A stretch of DNA of 64,000 nt from Puniceicoccaceae bacterium (GTDB lineage: Bacteria > Verrucomicrobiota > Verrucomicrobiia > Opitutales > JAFGAQ01), in the NCBI GenBank assembly GCA_028285755.1, contig JANQOQ010000008.1, positions 691,399-755,398 on the forward strand, in the 5' to 3' direction. This document shows, in pieces, positions 28,483-39,200 of this stretch (the first letter of the stretch is position 1; each line of letters begins with the position of its first letter). The notes beneath the pieces are model-generated. The model was not told the DNA's origin. It saw nothing but the letters and a program-made list of their open reading frames with translations, and did no database searches. The translations under genes and the position numbers were made by a program.

Positions 28483-29541
28483 TTATACCGGCAGCAAAGC
28501 GGCGTAAGTAGGGTCATCCATCTGACTTAAGATTGCTTCGATAAGGCTCAGTGCGGACTGATAATCTTTTAAACTCAATATACTCCGGTGGCTGTGTATG
28601 TAGCGCACGGGGACGCCGAGCACAAGCGTCGGCAAACCTCCGGGGCTCAGGTGGAATCTGCCAGCATTAGTGCCCCCGCTTTGGCGGACGGCGACTTGGT
28701 GGGAGATATTGTTTTTGGCTGCAAGTTCGAGCACCCAATCTACGAACTGGGGGCTTGCCAGATGGGTAGGGTCGTAGGCGCGGATTTGCACGCCCTTGCC
28801 TGGAACAGCTTGCGGGCTGGGTGGATTGATGCCGGGGGTATCGTCTGCCGGGGTGCCTTCGAGCACGATCATAAGGTCAAGATCCAAGGACTTCGCCAGG
28901 GAGTCTGCCCCCCTGAGTCCCAGTTCTTCCTGGGCTGTTGCCATGAGATGAAGGGATTTACCTTTTACCGCATTTAGCTTTGCGGTTTCAGTCAGCAGCG
29001 CACAGCCAACCCGGTTGTCAAAAGCTTTGCCCATGAGTAAATCCGGATTATTAAGCGATTTTGCCTGGGTTGCCGGGCAAACGGCCGTGCCCGGTCGAAT
29101 GCCCCAGGCTTCCACTTCGCTTCGTGAGAATGCGCCAATATCAATGGCGAGATCAGCCACCTTAGGGCTCTCGCTATTGCCGCTTTTGTGGTGCGGAGGT
29201 ACGGATGCAAATACACCTGGGATTTTCGCGGATTGAGTAACGACCACTACCTCCTGTGCCTGTAGAGTTGCCGGTGACCAGCCGCCCAGGCCAACGACTT
29301 TTAGAAAACCGTCGGTTGTGATGGATTGCACCATAAAGCCTACTTCATCCATATGGCAGTCGATACCTATGTGCGGGCCATTTCCCGGTTGGTGCGCGGT
29401 CAGATTTCCCATACGATCCACCGTGCAATTGAACGATTCAGGCAGTGATTTTCGGATGATTTCACGCACTTCAGCTTCAAAACCGGGAACCGCGTGAGCA
29501 TTGGATAGTTTTTTAATGAGTTCTGGTGAATCGGGTATCAT
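28483..29541 (-). CDS. M42 family metallopeptidase (glutamyl aminopeptidase-like)
   Basis: 'IGIDCHMDEVGFMVQSITTDGFLKVVGLGGW', 'GKAFDNRVGCALL', 'TAQEELGLRGA'. Confidence 0.93.
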   Translation of the reverse strand: MIPDSPELIKKLSNAHAVPGFEAEVREIIRKSLPESFNCTVDRMGNLTAHQPGNGPHIGIDCHMDEVGFMVQSITTDGFLKVVGLGGWSPATLQAQEVVVVTQSAKIPGVFASVPPHHKSGNSESPKVADLAIDIGAFSRSEVEAWGIRPGTAVCPATQAKSLNNPDLLMGKAFDNRVGCALLTETAKLNAVKGKSLHLMATAQEELGLRGADSLAKSLDLDLMIVLEGTPADDTPGINPPSPQAVPGKGVQIRAYDPTHLASPQFVDWVLELAAKNNISHQVAVRQSGGTNAGRFHLSPGGLPTLVLGVPVRYIHSHRSILSLKDYQSALSLIEAILSQMDDPTYAALLPV

Positions 29542-29667
29542 ACGGATGCATCTACTGATTAGGACTATTTATAAAATGTTTCAGCTGTTTTGATTTTACA
29601 AATATTTATAAGTGCAAGGGGTTAAGTCGAGTAAAGCTATGCCGTAATTAGGGTATAAGCAATTGTT

Positions 29668-30876
29668 ATGGCATCCACACTCCCAGACGCAATTACCATA
29701 TTAGCTATTGATGATTCACCTACCAATTTATCGGTATTGGTGGACCACTTAACCCATGAAGATTGCCGCGTACTCACGGCAGAGAGTGCCCAAAGTGCAT
29801 TGAACCGACTCGAATACGTTATTCCGGACATTCTATTGTTGGATGTCATGATGCCCGGTATGGGTGGATTTGAGCTCTGTCGTCACCTGAAGGCTCATGC
29901 GGTCTATAAGGATATCCCGGTCATCTTTCTAACGGCGAAGAATGAGCGTGAAGATATACTGGAGGGTTTTGAGGTAGGAGGTGTGGATTACATTACCAAG
30001 CCTTTCAGGGAAGAAGAGCTTTCTGCCCGGATTCGAACGCACATTGATCTGAAGCGTGCCCGGAATAAGGTGCAGGAATATGCGTTTGAGCTTGAGCTCA
30101 AAAACCGCCGTTTTGAAGAATTACTTGCGGAAAAAAATGAATTTATCGGGTTTGCAACCCATGATCTGAAGAATCCGCTCTCGGTACTTACGTTGGCAAT
30201 CGATTTATTTAAAATTAAAACCCAGGACAAACCCATTGAGGTAGTAAATGACTTGATCTCACAAATGGAGAAAACCCTGGTGCGTATGACAGGACTGGTG
30301 AACAAACTGGTCGAGATCAACCGTATCGATGTCGGGCATTACGAAATTAATGCGGAACGCAAGCTGGTCAGTAAATTATGCAATGGGGTGATTGATCAGA
30401 ACCGCGTCAATGCACAATCAAAGCAAATTGCGTTGAGGACCGATTTTTGTGCACAGGAATTATGGGCGATGGTGGATGTCACTGCCTTTGAGCAGATTGT
30501 CGATAATCTGGTGTCCAATGCGATCAAGTACTCACCTCCGGGTAGTCGGGTCACTTGTAAATTGAGCCGGGTGCTGGGTGGAGAATCGGACCTGCCTGAT
30601 TTGATTATAGATGACCATAAGATCCGTTTTGAAGTGATCGATAACGGACCCGGTATCAAGGACTCAGAGCACAAGAAAGTATTTGCTAAGTTTGGCAAGA
30701 CTTCCAATCAACCAACTGGTGAAGAGACTTCGAGTGGGTTGGGGCTATCGATCGCAAAGAGCCTCGCACGATCGCTTGATGGGGACCTTGGTTTTGTTTC
30801 TCAGGAAGGGGCAGGTAGTACATTTTACTTGGAGCTGCCCTTGGCACCTGAAATGGTGCCAGCATCCTATCAGTAG
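29668..30876 (+). CDS. Response-regulator receiver / histidine kinase hybrid protein
   Basis: Receiver 'ILAIDDSPTNLSVLVDHL...DILLLDVMMPGMGGFELCRHLK...VIFLTAK'; HisKA 'FIGFATHDLKNPLSVL'; HATPase 'VDNLVSNAIKYSPPGS', 'GLGLSIAKSLARSLDGDLGFVS'. Confidence 0.95.
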   Translation: MASTLPDAITILAIDDSPTNLSVLVDHLTHEDCRVLTAESAQSALNRLEYVIPDILLLDVMMPGMGGFELCRHLKAHAVYKDIPVIFLTAKNEREDILEGFEVGGVDYITKPFREEELSARIRTHIDLKRARNKVQEYAFELELKNRRFEELLAEKNEFIGFATHDLKNPLSVLTLAIDLFKIKTQDKPIEVVNDLISQMEKTLVRMTGLVNKLVEINRIDVGHYEINAERKLVSKLCNGVIDQNRVNAQSKQIALRTDFCAQELWAMVDVTAFEQIVDNLVSNAIKYSPPGSRVTCKLSRVLGGESDLPDLIIDDHKIRFEVIDNGPGIKDSEHKKVFAKFGKTSNQPTGEETSSGLGLSIAKSLARSLDGDLGFVSQEGAGSTFYLELPLAPEMVPASYQ

Positions 30877-30966
30877 CTAGAGAAACATACGCTTGCCATT
30901 TCGACATGGGTTTGTGTATATGTTAAGCTGTTCTAACCAAATATTAACTTATACATATACTCCGTT

Positions 30967-31341
30967 ATGAAGATTATTACCCTAATATCTCGTTACCTGC
31001 TAGCATTGATGCTGCTGGTTTTTGGACTCAATAAATTCTTACAATTCATGCCGGCTCCGGATTTACCTGCTTCGGCCATGGGTTACATGGGCGGATTGGC
31101 CAGCACGGGTGTCATTTTCCCATTATTGGGAATCATCTATATTTTAACTGGGGTATCTCTTATCCTGGATAAGTTTGCCCCATTGATGCTTCTAATCCTG
31201 GCTCCGGTATGTGTGAATATCCTTATATTTCATGCGACACTTGCTCCGGGAGGTATATTGATGGGTGCGATAATGACCGTTTTAGCGATCATTATGATGT
31301 TTGCCTACAAGGATCGTTATGCGGGCTGCCTGAAGGCCTAG
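30967..31341 (+). CDS. DoxX-like integral membrane protein
   Basis: Four predicted TM segments; 'RYLLALMLLVFGLNKFLQFMP...LGIIYILTGVSLIL'. Confidence 0.65.
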   Translation: MKIITLISRYLLALMLLVFGLNKFLQFMPAPDLPASAMGYMGGLASTGVIFPLLGIIYILTGVSLILDKFAPLMLLILAPVCVNILIFHATLAPGGILMGAIMTVLAIIMMFAYKDRYAGCLKA

Positions 31342-31370
31342 TAGCGAAGATACAGAATTTTTTGGATCAA

Positions 31371-31397
31371 GACCCTAACGAGTTTAGGGTCTTTTTT
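31371..31397 (+). terminator. Rho-independent terminator
   Basis: GACCCTAA-cgagt-TTAGGGTC followed by TTTTTT. Confidence 0.85.
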
Positions 31398-31518
31398 ATG
31401 GGTTAATTCCATTCTGTTTATATTTAATCCACCCAGATACAATTTGAATATGTTTGACTACAACGACGGTTAGATTTTCCGCTGTTCTATCGATAGCGTA
31501 AGTGAAATAAAAGCGAAG

Positions 31519-32859
31519 TTGGCGCGATCAGAATTTTTTCGCCACCGGACGCATCCATCCGATTTATGTGGGGTCGTGCACTTTGATGATAGTAATGTTT
31601 ATCGGATCATTCATCCGGAATATCGAAGTTACATACAGGAATTACTCGCATCTTCACTCTGGAAAACCCTGCAAACGGAAAAGCTGGTTGCTGAGATAGA
31701 AAGTGTGGGGGAGGACTCCGAGGGACGGTGGCACATAGAGCAAAAACGGGCTCCCTATATGTGTTACCCGTATGAGTGGAGTTTTGGCCAGGTGAAGGAC
31801 GCAGCATTAACTCTGCTGAGAATCGTTGAAATTTGTGAGGGGCATGATTATCACCTGCAGGACAGCCACCTGAGTAATCTGGTATATTTTTCTACCCAAC
31901 TTCGATTTGTGGACATCGGTAGCTTTCTGAAAGGCAAATGTGAGCGTGTGATTCCCTGTAATGAGTTTACACGGCGTGTATATCTGCCGCTTAAACTGAT
32001 GAGTCAGGGGGATATCTACTGGGGAAATCGATTGCTCCATGAGCAATGGGTTCGCTATTTACTGCCCAACGTCCCGATCGAGAACTTAAAGTTGTTTGAA
32101 TCCTATACACGTAAGTTTATCTCCCGGGCTGATTTAAGGTATATCAGGAGGCGTATCTTAAATAGGCTCTATTGGCAGTTTTCTCAATTGAGACATAGGG
32201 TTAAGCCGCTACCTAAATTGGGTGAGATCCACTTTGATATTCCAGAAATGAGGCGAATCATCGAGCAATTTCACCTTCCGGTTGAACAAACTGCCAATGC
32301 CGAATCGCACAGAAAAGGCTGGACTGAAGAGATGAATGGACTATCGGAGTTGCTGAGTCAGATCGACTGGAGCTCAGCCGCATTGTGGGTAAATGATGGA
32401 TTGGACATGATTTGCAGGTTGAGCAAGCGCTTTGAATCGCAAACTTGGTTGTGCAGTACGCACGATATGTATTTTGCGGAGAATCTATATCAACGCGCGA
32501 AACAAGACCGCAAACTCTCTGACCGTCTAACGGTGGCATACCAAAATGTTCTTTTACTAAATCACAATGCGCCCAATTATAGGCCCAGGTTCACGGCGGA
32601 TGTTGTCATTTGTCTGGATGTTTTCAGTGAATTAAAGAAGCGATATGCTGTAGATCTAGATCAATTGATAAAGATCCTTTCCAGTATGAGCCGAGAATAC
32701 GTAGTGCTCGAATTTTGTAGTAGTAAAGATAATTTGGGAACTCAAAAGCAGGTATCCACAGAGGAATATGAAGCACTTTTGAAAAACCACCTGAATATAG
32801 TAGATACTGCTAAAATAGGTGAGGGCAGATTCTTTTATTTGGGCCGTAAAAAGGGATAG
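31519..32859 (+). CDS. Hypothetical protein, possibly SAM-dependent methyltransferase-related (NoeA-like family)
   Basis: 'SFGQVKDAALTLLRIVEICEGHDYHLQDSHLSNLVYFSTQLRFVDIGSFLKG' N-terminal region; C-terminal 'ADVVICLDVFSELKKRYAVDLDQLIKILSSMSREYVVLEF' resembles the end of a Rossmann methyltransferase. Confidence 0.5.
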   Translation: MARSEFFRHRTHPSDLCGVVHFDDSNVYRIIHPEYRSYIQELLASSLWKTLQTEKLVAEIESVGEDSEGRWHIEQKRAPYMCYPYEWSFGQVKDAALTLLRIVEICEGHDYHLQDSHLSNLVYFSTQLRFVDIGSFLKGKCERVIPCNEFTRRVYLPLKLMSQGDIYWGNRLLHEQWVRYLLPNVPIENLKLFESYTRKFISRADLRYIRRRILNRLYWQFSQLRHRVKPLPKLGEIHFDIPEMRRIIEQFHLPVEQTANAESHRKGWTEEMNGLSELLSQIDWSSAALWVNDGLDMICRLSKRFESQTWLCSTHDMYFAENLYQRAKQDRKLSDRLTVAYQNVLLLNHNAPNYRPRFTADVVICLDVFSELKKRYAVDLDQLIKILSSMSREYVVLEFCSSKDNLGTQKQVSTEEYEALLKNHLNIVDTAKIGEGRFFYLGRKKG

Positions 32860-32909
32860 GTCTATTTGTTTTAGTGCTAACGAATCAAAAAACGATGACC
32901 GTAGCTAAC

Positions 32910-34193
32910 TTATATTGTCCAGGGTTTTCGATGATTGCGGCTTCGTAGCCGGTTCGCTTCTTCATTGTTTATAAAGGATGTATTTGCAGGATCAAATTCC
33001 AGTTTGCGTCCGAGTTGCCAGGCGATCGCAGCGGCGTGACTTGCGATATGCCCATTTCGCGTAATTGTTTCGTTAGTGATGGGTGCTTGGCGGGTTTTTA
33101 CGCAGTTGAGGAAATTGCGAACATGTTGAGTCGGGTCGGTACCGTAAACAATTTCGCTGGGTCTATTCTCCAGCAATGACGGGTGACTGGCAACCAAGTT
33201 GTTCCGGTCATCCGCTTCCACCCAACCTTCCGTGCCTTCAAACCGAATGGGGCAAGTGCCAGTGACATGCCAATCCCCTTCACTTTCGAAACCGGAAAGT
33301 CGCATTACTAGCTTCACACCATTGGCATACTTGCATTCAAAGTAATCGTCTCCCCTGTATTCATAGGTGATCGGGCAGGTGTGATCTGCGCTTGCAGCCC
33401 ATTGGCACAGGTCCACTGTATGCGATCCCCATTCCAGCAAACCGTTGCCCGCGTGAAAATCGTAGTATCCACGCCACTTGCCGCGTGTGTAGAGACTATT
33501 ATACGGCCTCCTGGGTGCGGGCCCCAGCCATCGATCCCAATCGGAGATTGAAGGATCCGGCAAGGGTTCTTCGGGTAAGGCTTCCCGGTCCGGCATTAGA
33601 TGTAGAATACCAGCGTGGACTTTCTGCAGTTCCCCGAGTTTACCGCTCCTTGCAAGTTTAGCGGCAAACACAAAATTGTTGACGCTGCGCCTTTGCGTGC
33701 CTGCCTGAAATACACGCTCATTTTGCTTAAATGCGTTTGCCAGCTGGATGCTCTCTTCAATGCTCATGCTGCAAGGTTTTTCGCAGTATACATCCTTAGC
33801 TGCTTTCGCTGCGTATATGCTAGCGAGCGCATGCCAGCGATCGCCCGTTGTGATTTGGACAACATCAATATCATCGCGCCCGAGCACTTCAAACATATCG
33901 ATGTAAGTCTCGCAATCTTCATTGCCATACTCACGGTTTACCATGCGTTTTACAATTTCCCGGCGTTCCTGCTGAACGTCCGCTATGGCAACAAATTGAA
34001 CATCCGGCTGTTGCAGAAAGCTACGTAATACTTTCCGCCCCCGGGGACCAATGCCAATCCCGCCCATTACAATGCGGTTACTCGGAGCTACATAACCACT
34101 CTTACCCAATGCACTCCCAGGAATGAGAGTAGGGAATCCCAGGGTAATGGCAGCGGTCTTCAAAAACTGGCGGCGATTGGGGTATACTTCCAT
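32910..34193 (-). CDS. Gfo/Idh/MocA family oxidoreductase with Tat-type signal
   Basis: N-terminus NRRQFLKTAAITLGFPTLIPGSALG (twin Arg); 'MGGIGIGPRGRKVLRSF', 'DVYCEKPCSMSIEES'. Confidence 0.93.
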   Translation of the reverse strand: MEVYPNRRQFLKTAAITLGFPTLIPGSALGKSGYVAPSNRIVMGGIGIGPRGRKVLRSFLQQPDVQFVAIADVQQERREIVKRMVNREYGNEDCETYIDMFEVLGRDDIDVVQITTGDRWHALASIYAAKAAKDVYCEKPCSMSIEESIQLANAFKQNERVFQAGTQRRSVNNFVFAAKLARSGKLGELQKVHAGILHLMPDREALPEEPLPDPSISDWDRWLGPAPRRPYNSLYTRGKWRGYYDFHAGNGLLEWGSHTVDLCQWAASADHTCPITYEYRGDDYFECKYANGVKLVMRLSGFESEGDWHVTGTCPIRFEGTEGWVEADDRNNLVASHPSLLENRPSEIVYGTDPTQHVRNFLNCVKTRQAPITNETITRNGHIASHAAAIAWQLGRKLEFDPANTSFINNEEANRLRSRNHRKPWTI

Positions 34194-34252
34194 CGGTATT
34201 CGGTAACAGGCAGGGAGTCCAAATAAAGTAGATTCAGGGGGTAAAAATCACT

Positions 34253-35344
34253 TTGACTTTAGGAATAGAGAAGGGCTTACTTGTTGATGAGTCAAGGGTT
34301 ATAGAACGAGAACGCAGCGTGTTAGGCATATTTTCCAAAGATATCGGGATCGATTTAGGGACAGCCAATACCCTGATTTATGTAAAGGATAAGGGGATTG
34401 TGGTACGGGAGCCGAGCGTGGTCGCGATCGATGCCTTTACCCGCAAAGTCTACTGCGTGGGGGATGAAGCTAAGAAGATGCTGGGGAGAACCCCTGGTAA
34501 TTTGCGGGCGGTCAGGCCCCTGAAAGATGGTGTGATTTCAGATTTTGAAGTGACCGAGGAGATGCTGCGCCATTTTATTCGTAAGGTAGAGAGTCGCTTC
34601 AGCCTCGGGGGTCCGCGCGTGGTTGTGGCAGTGCCTTCCGGCATTACCAAGGTTGAGCGAAGAGCGGTGGAAGAAAGTGCTTACAATGCGGGTGCGCGTA
34701 GTGTGATACTGCTTGAAGAACCCTTTGTGGCCGCAATTGGGGTAGGTTTACCTATTGATGAAGCTGCGGCAAATATGATTGTGGATATCGGTGGGGGGAC
34801 TACCGAGATTGCGATCATTTCCCTATCTGGCATAGTTTTGAAGCGGAGCATACGGGTCGGCGGAGATGAGATGGATGACGCTATCATGAACTACCTGAAA
34901 CAGGCATACACTTTAGTGATTGGCCAGCGCACGGCTGAGGAAATCAAGATTCGCATTGGCTCGGCTTACCCGCTGGATGAAGAGATATCCATGGAGGTAC
35001 GAGGCCAGGATTCTGTAGCCGGTTTGCCCAAAATGATCGAAATCACTTCTGAGGAGATTCGGGATGCCCTGGGTGGGCCGTTAAAAGAAATCGCCGACCT
35101 GATTCGCAAGGCGTTGGAGCTTTGCCCGGCTGAGCTGTCTTCGGACTTGGTGGATCGTGGATTCTTTCTGGCCGGGGGTGGTGCTTTGTTGCGCGGGTTG
35201 GATAATTATCTGAGTGAGATCACGGGCTTGCCGGTTTTGCTAGCGGAAGATCCGCTGACGGCGGTGGTCAATGGTGCCGGGATGGCCCTCGAAAATATCG
35301 AGCTGCTCCTGGAATATAAGAAGGCTACGGATAATCTCTACTAA
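34253..35344 (+). CDS. mreB: Rod shape-determining protein MreB
   Basis: 'DIGIDLGTANTLIYVKDKGIVVREPSVVAID', 'VVVAVPSGITKVERRAVEESAYNAGA', 'MIVDIGGGTTEIAIISLSGIV'. Start uncertain (TTG at 34253). Confidence 0.98.
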   Translation: MTLGIEKGLLVDESRVIERERSVLGIFSKDIGIDLGTANTLIYVKDKGIVVREPSVVAIDAFTRKVYCVGDEAKKMLGRTPGNLRAVRPLKDGVISDFEVTEEMLRHFIRKVESRFSLGGPRVVVAVPSGITKVERRAVEESAYNAGARSVILLEEPFVAAIGVGLPIDEAAANMIVDIGGGTTEIAIISLSGIVLKRSIRVGGDEMDDAIMNYLKQAYTLVIGQRTAEEIKIRIGSAYPLDEEISMEVRGQDSVAGLPKMIEITSEEIRDALGGPLKEIADLIRKALELCPAELSSDLVDRGFFLAGGGALLRGLDNYLSEITGLPVLLAEDPLTAVVNGAGMALENIELLLEYKKATDNLY

Positions 35345-35358
35345 TTCCGAATCATTGA

Positions 35359-36192
35359 ATGAAAGCGGCTCCCGGAAAGCAAAAACGATGGTTGGTTTTG
35401 GCCGGTTTGTTTTGCATCATCTGGCTGGTGGCCCCGGTTGCGGTGAAATCCATTGTATACCGGGGTGTTAATGTATTTCATGCGCCGATTCAAACCGGGT
35501 TTGCGAAGATTGGTGAGATTCAGGATTACTGGGCTCTAAGGTTGAATGCGAAGAATGATTTAATTGAGGAAAATCGGGCACTCGCTCGTGAAAATGCACT
35601 TTTGCAGACTCAGCTTAATCGTGCGCAAACCGCGTTAAACTACACGAATCGCCTGGAGCGCTTACTCATGCTAGAGCCGATCGAAGGTTACGATATGGTA
35701 TATGCGCGCGTGATTCGCCGGGAAGTATCGGTATGGTTTGAATATCTGGAAATTGATGTCGGCAGGCAGCAGGGTATTCAGGCGGGAGATGCGGTGATCT
35801 TCATTGAGGGTGTTGTAGGGCGAGTCAGCGATGTACAGCTGGGTATATCTCGAGTTTTATTGATCAGCAGTCCGCAGTTCCGAATCACACTGAATACGAT
35901 CAATGATGCCCGCCCCATCACTTATCTGGGTGCGGGTCAGCGTGCTTTTGTGGCTCTTGCGGGTGAGCTCAGGCATATTCCGCAGGATGTGCAGATACTC
36001 AATGATAAAGCGATCCCTACCTATACAAGTGGTTTGGGAGGAGCTTTCCCTCCTGGAATTTATGCGGGTGAAATCATCCAGCTGGAGCCGGATGTCGAAG
36101 GGCTTTTTCAGGGCGGAAAATTAAAATTAAATGACGAATTAAGGTATGTTCGCGAGGTGGCTGTTCTAATCCCTTCTGCCCGAGCTAGTTAG
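35359..36192 (+). CDS. mreC: Rod shape-determining protein MreC
   Basis: N-terminal TM, coiled coil 'LIEENRALARENALLQTQLNRAQ', 'VIRREVSVWFEYLEIDVGRQQGIQAGDAVIFIEGVVGRVSDVQLGISRVLLISSPQFRI'. Confidence 0.92.
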   Translation: MKAAPGKQKRWLVLAGLFCIIWLVAPVAVKSIVYRGVNVFHAPIQTGFAKIGEIQDYWALRLNAKNDLIEENRALARENALLQTQLNRAQTALNYTNRLERLLMLEPIEGYDMVYARVIRREVSVWFEYLEIDVGRQQGIQAGDAVIFIEGVVGRVSDVQLGISRVLLISSPQFRITLNTINDARPITYLGAGQRAFVALAGELRHIPQDVQILNDKAIPTYTSGLGGAFPPGIYAGEIIQLEPDVEGLFQGGKLKLNDELRYVREVAVLIPSARAS

Positions 36193-36267
36193 GGATGCTA
36201 TTCACATTTTATCCACATTGCTACAAACTTGACTAATAGATGTAAAAAATTATGCTGATGCTATAAT

Positions 36268-39200
36268 ATGAAGGTCGAAGAGTTGCGCGCCTGGCTCGAA
36301 GAGCATAATGTGGAGGACAGTTGGTGGATATCTGTGGATGGTGATGTCTCGAATACCACAGTGAGCCTGACTGAAGCGGTTTCGACCAAAGAGCAGCAAC
36401 CTGAAGCGGATATCATGCTCTTGCCCGTGAGTTATTCCGCAGAGGAAGACCCTCCCTGGCAGGATCTTGAGCTCGATGATGAGGAAGAGGATTCGGAGGA
36501 AGAAGCGCCGCCCGAAATTGAAGAACCCATCGCACAGGAAGAGCCTGTCGCTGAGGAGCCTGCTCCTGAAATCGAACCCGAGCCCGAACCGCAACTTGAG
36601 CCAATCGCTGAGGTAACACCGGAGGAACCCGAACCCGTTGCTGAGGAACCTCTGAAGCTTGAGCCCGATGAGGAACCAACTGACGATGAAGAACAGGTCA
36701 TTGCCGAAAATCAGCCGGAAGAAACTCCTGTTGCTGAGGAATCTGAGTCTGTGGCAGAGGAAGAGACGGTATCTGATGGTATTACATTTGAAGAGCTTAG
36801 CCCGCCAGAACCGGAAAGCGTAGCCGAGCCCGAGCCGACTGAACCCGAGGAACCCGAACCGGAACCGGTTCTACAAGCTGAACCGGAGCCTGAACCTACT
36901 CTGCAAAAAGAGGAAGAACCGGATGCTCTAGAAACCGAAGCACCCGAGCCTGATCCCGAACCTGTTGAAACCGAGCTTACTCAGGAACCGGATGCTTCGC
37001 TGCCACCCCCTGCCCCTGATTTTGATGTCGAAAAACTCCGTGCCGAAATCCTGCGGGATGCAGAAATCAAGGCACGCATGATCTCGGAAGAGGTCTCTGA
37101 AAAAGCGGTTTCCGATATTAAAGCTCAAGAACCCCAGGAACCGGGTTCGGTAGAAGCGCCGATTGATTCTGATGAGCTCGATAATATGGTGCGCAATAGT
37201 GTGGATGCCGCTACCCGTGAGTCGGTCAAACGTTACTCTGAAGAAGTGGCGGAGCCCAAAGCGCGGGAGATCGCCGAAGCCATAGCACGTACGGTATCTC
37301 AGCCTGCGGCCACCCTTGCGGCTGAGTCCATAGCAAGTGAAATTGCACGTACCGCTGCCCGTAAAACTGCTGAAGATACCTCTCGGGAAGTGTCTGAAGT
37401 TATTGCCCGTGAAATTGCGAATGCCAAAGTCTCTGAAATTGCAGAATCAGAGCTCAAACTGCATGCAGAGCGCATCAGTCGTGAGATTTCTGAAAAAATC
37501 AGTAGGGATGTGGCCTATGAAGTAGCCCGTGAATATGCCCAGCTCGAAGCAACCCGTGTTGCTGAGGTGATCGCCCGCGAGATTTCCGAGGATATTGCAA
37601 AAGATGCGGCTCTGAAAAATGCGTTGGAGGTTTCTGAACGGGTTTCCCGAGAGCAAGCCCTGGGAGTTGTCAATGAGGTCGCAAACCGCGTAGCGGATGA
37701 GGTCGCCAGCCAAGAAGCCAGATTGGTGGCGATGACTAAGGCTGAGGCTGCCGTGGAGCAGGCTGCCCGTGTAGCGGGCGAGCGTACCGCGTATGAGAAA
37801 GCTGGCCCGGCCTCGATCAAGGTGGCCGAGATGATCGCTGAGATTGTCTCCCGTGAAACTGCGAAGGAAGTCGCAGAGAAGGTTGCTTATCGCAAAGCGG
37901 AAGAACTTTCACAGGAAACGGCCATACCCATTGCCCGTGAAATGGCCATCCAGTATGCCAAGGAGGCCGCAGAAGCGGGTGCCCGTGAAGAAGCCAGCCG
38001 TATTGCGGCAGATGTTTCCAAAGAAGTAGCAGAGGCCGTCGCCAAAGACACGACGCGCGAAGTAGCTGCAGAGATTACCCGCATTATCGCGAAGCCGGTA
38101 TCTGAGGAGACCGTGCGCAAAGTGGCTGAAGAGATCGGTGAAAAGATTGCTCGTGAGAATGCACCCGAAGCCGCGGCCCAGATTGCCCGTGAGGCTGCAT
38201 TAAAAATCGCTGAAGAAGAGTCGCTGCGGATCATTGAAGACACGGCCAAGGAGGTAGCTGAACGGATCGCAGCCAATACAGCCAATAGTATTGCGGAAGC
38301 GATTGCCGAAAATATTGCTGCGGATGTCGCCCAGGAAAAAGCCCGTGAAGTCGCGGAAAACGTAGCCCAACCCATTGCCCATGATAAGGCCGCAGAAGTG
38401 GCTGGTGAGGTTGCGCGTGAGAAGGCAGAGGAAGTCGCTCGCTTGGCGGCCCATGAAGCCGCTACTGAGATTGCCCGTGAAATCGGCACCAATGTTGCCT
38501 CTGATGCGGCAGGTGTAACAGCGAAGGTGGTAAGCGAAGAGATTTCGCAGGAGGTTGCAGAGAAGGTAGCCGCAGAAAGAGCCCGGGAAATTACGAGTGA
38601 TATTACGGCAGGAATTGTCGAGCAGCTTGTACCGGAGATTGCCCGCACCGTTGCGAATGAACAGGCTCGGGATGCTGCCCGCCCCGTTGCTGAAGCTACT
38701 GCGGGCGAAGCGACGCGAGAGGCTGCGAGATTACATGTAAGCGATGTATCCGCGACAATCCTTAAGGAGCAACTGGTTCAATTTTCAAACGAGTATCTGG
38801 ACCGCTATGGTGATGAATTGGCGCGTCCTATTGTAGAAGATACTGCCTATAAGCTCAGTGAGCAAATTGCTAATGAGCTTGCAACTAATATTGCGACGCA
38901 GGTTACCGAGGAACTAGCCCGGCAAACGGCTGAGACAACTGCATTTACGGTTGCACGAGAGATTGCTGAGCAGACGGCGCGTGAGGCGAGTCAAGCGATT
39001 TCAACTGATATTGTTCCCCAGATTGCAGCTTACCACGCCGAACAATCTGCCATGCAGGCTGCCCGCGAGATCGCCAAAGAGGTATCGGAAGGTGCCGCCA
39101 TTGCAGCTGCGGAAGATGCCGGCAGAGAACTGACGAAACAGCTGCTTCCAGGTTATCTCAATGAGCAGGCTGAGGTCTTTGCGGAAAGGCTCGCACAGCA

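Noticed and set aside
37887-38648. Long antisense ORF (253 aa, Ala/Ser/Ile-rich) and many other ORFs of 60-180 aa overlapping the giant gene
   Set aside because: They are mirror images of the 12-nt periodic codon pattern (GCx/GAx on + giving Ala/Ser/Ile-like strings on -). No independent start context or domain.
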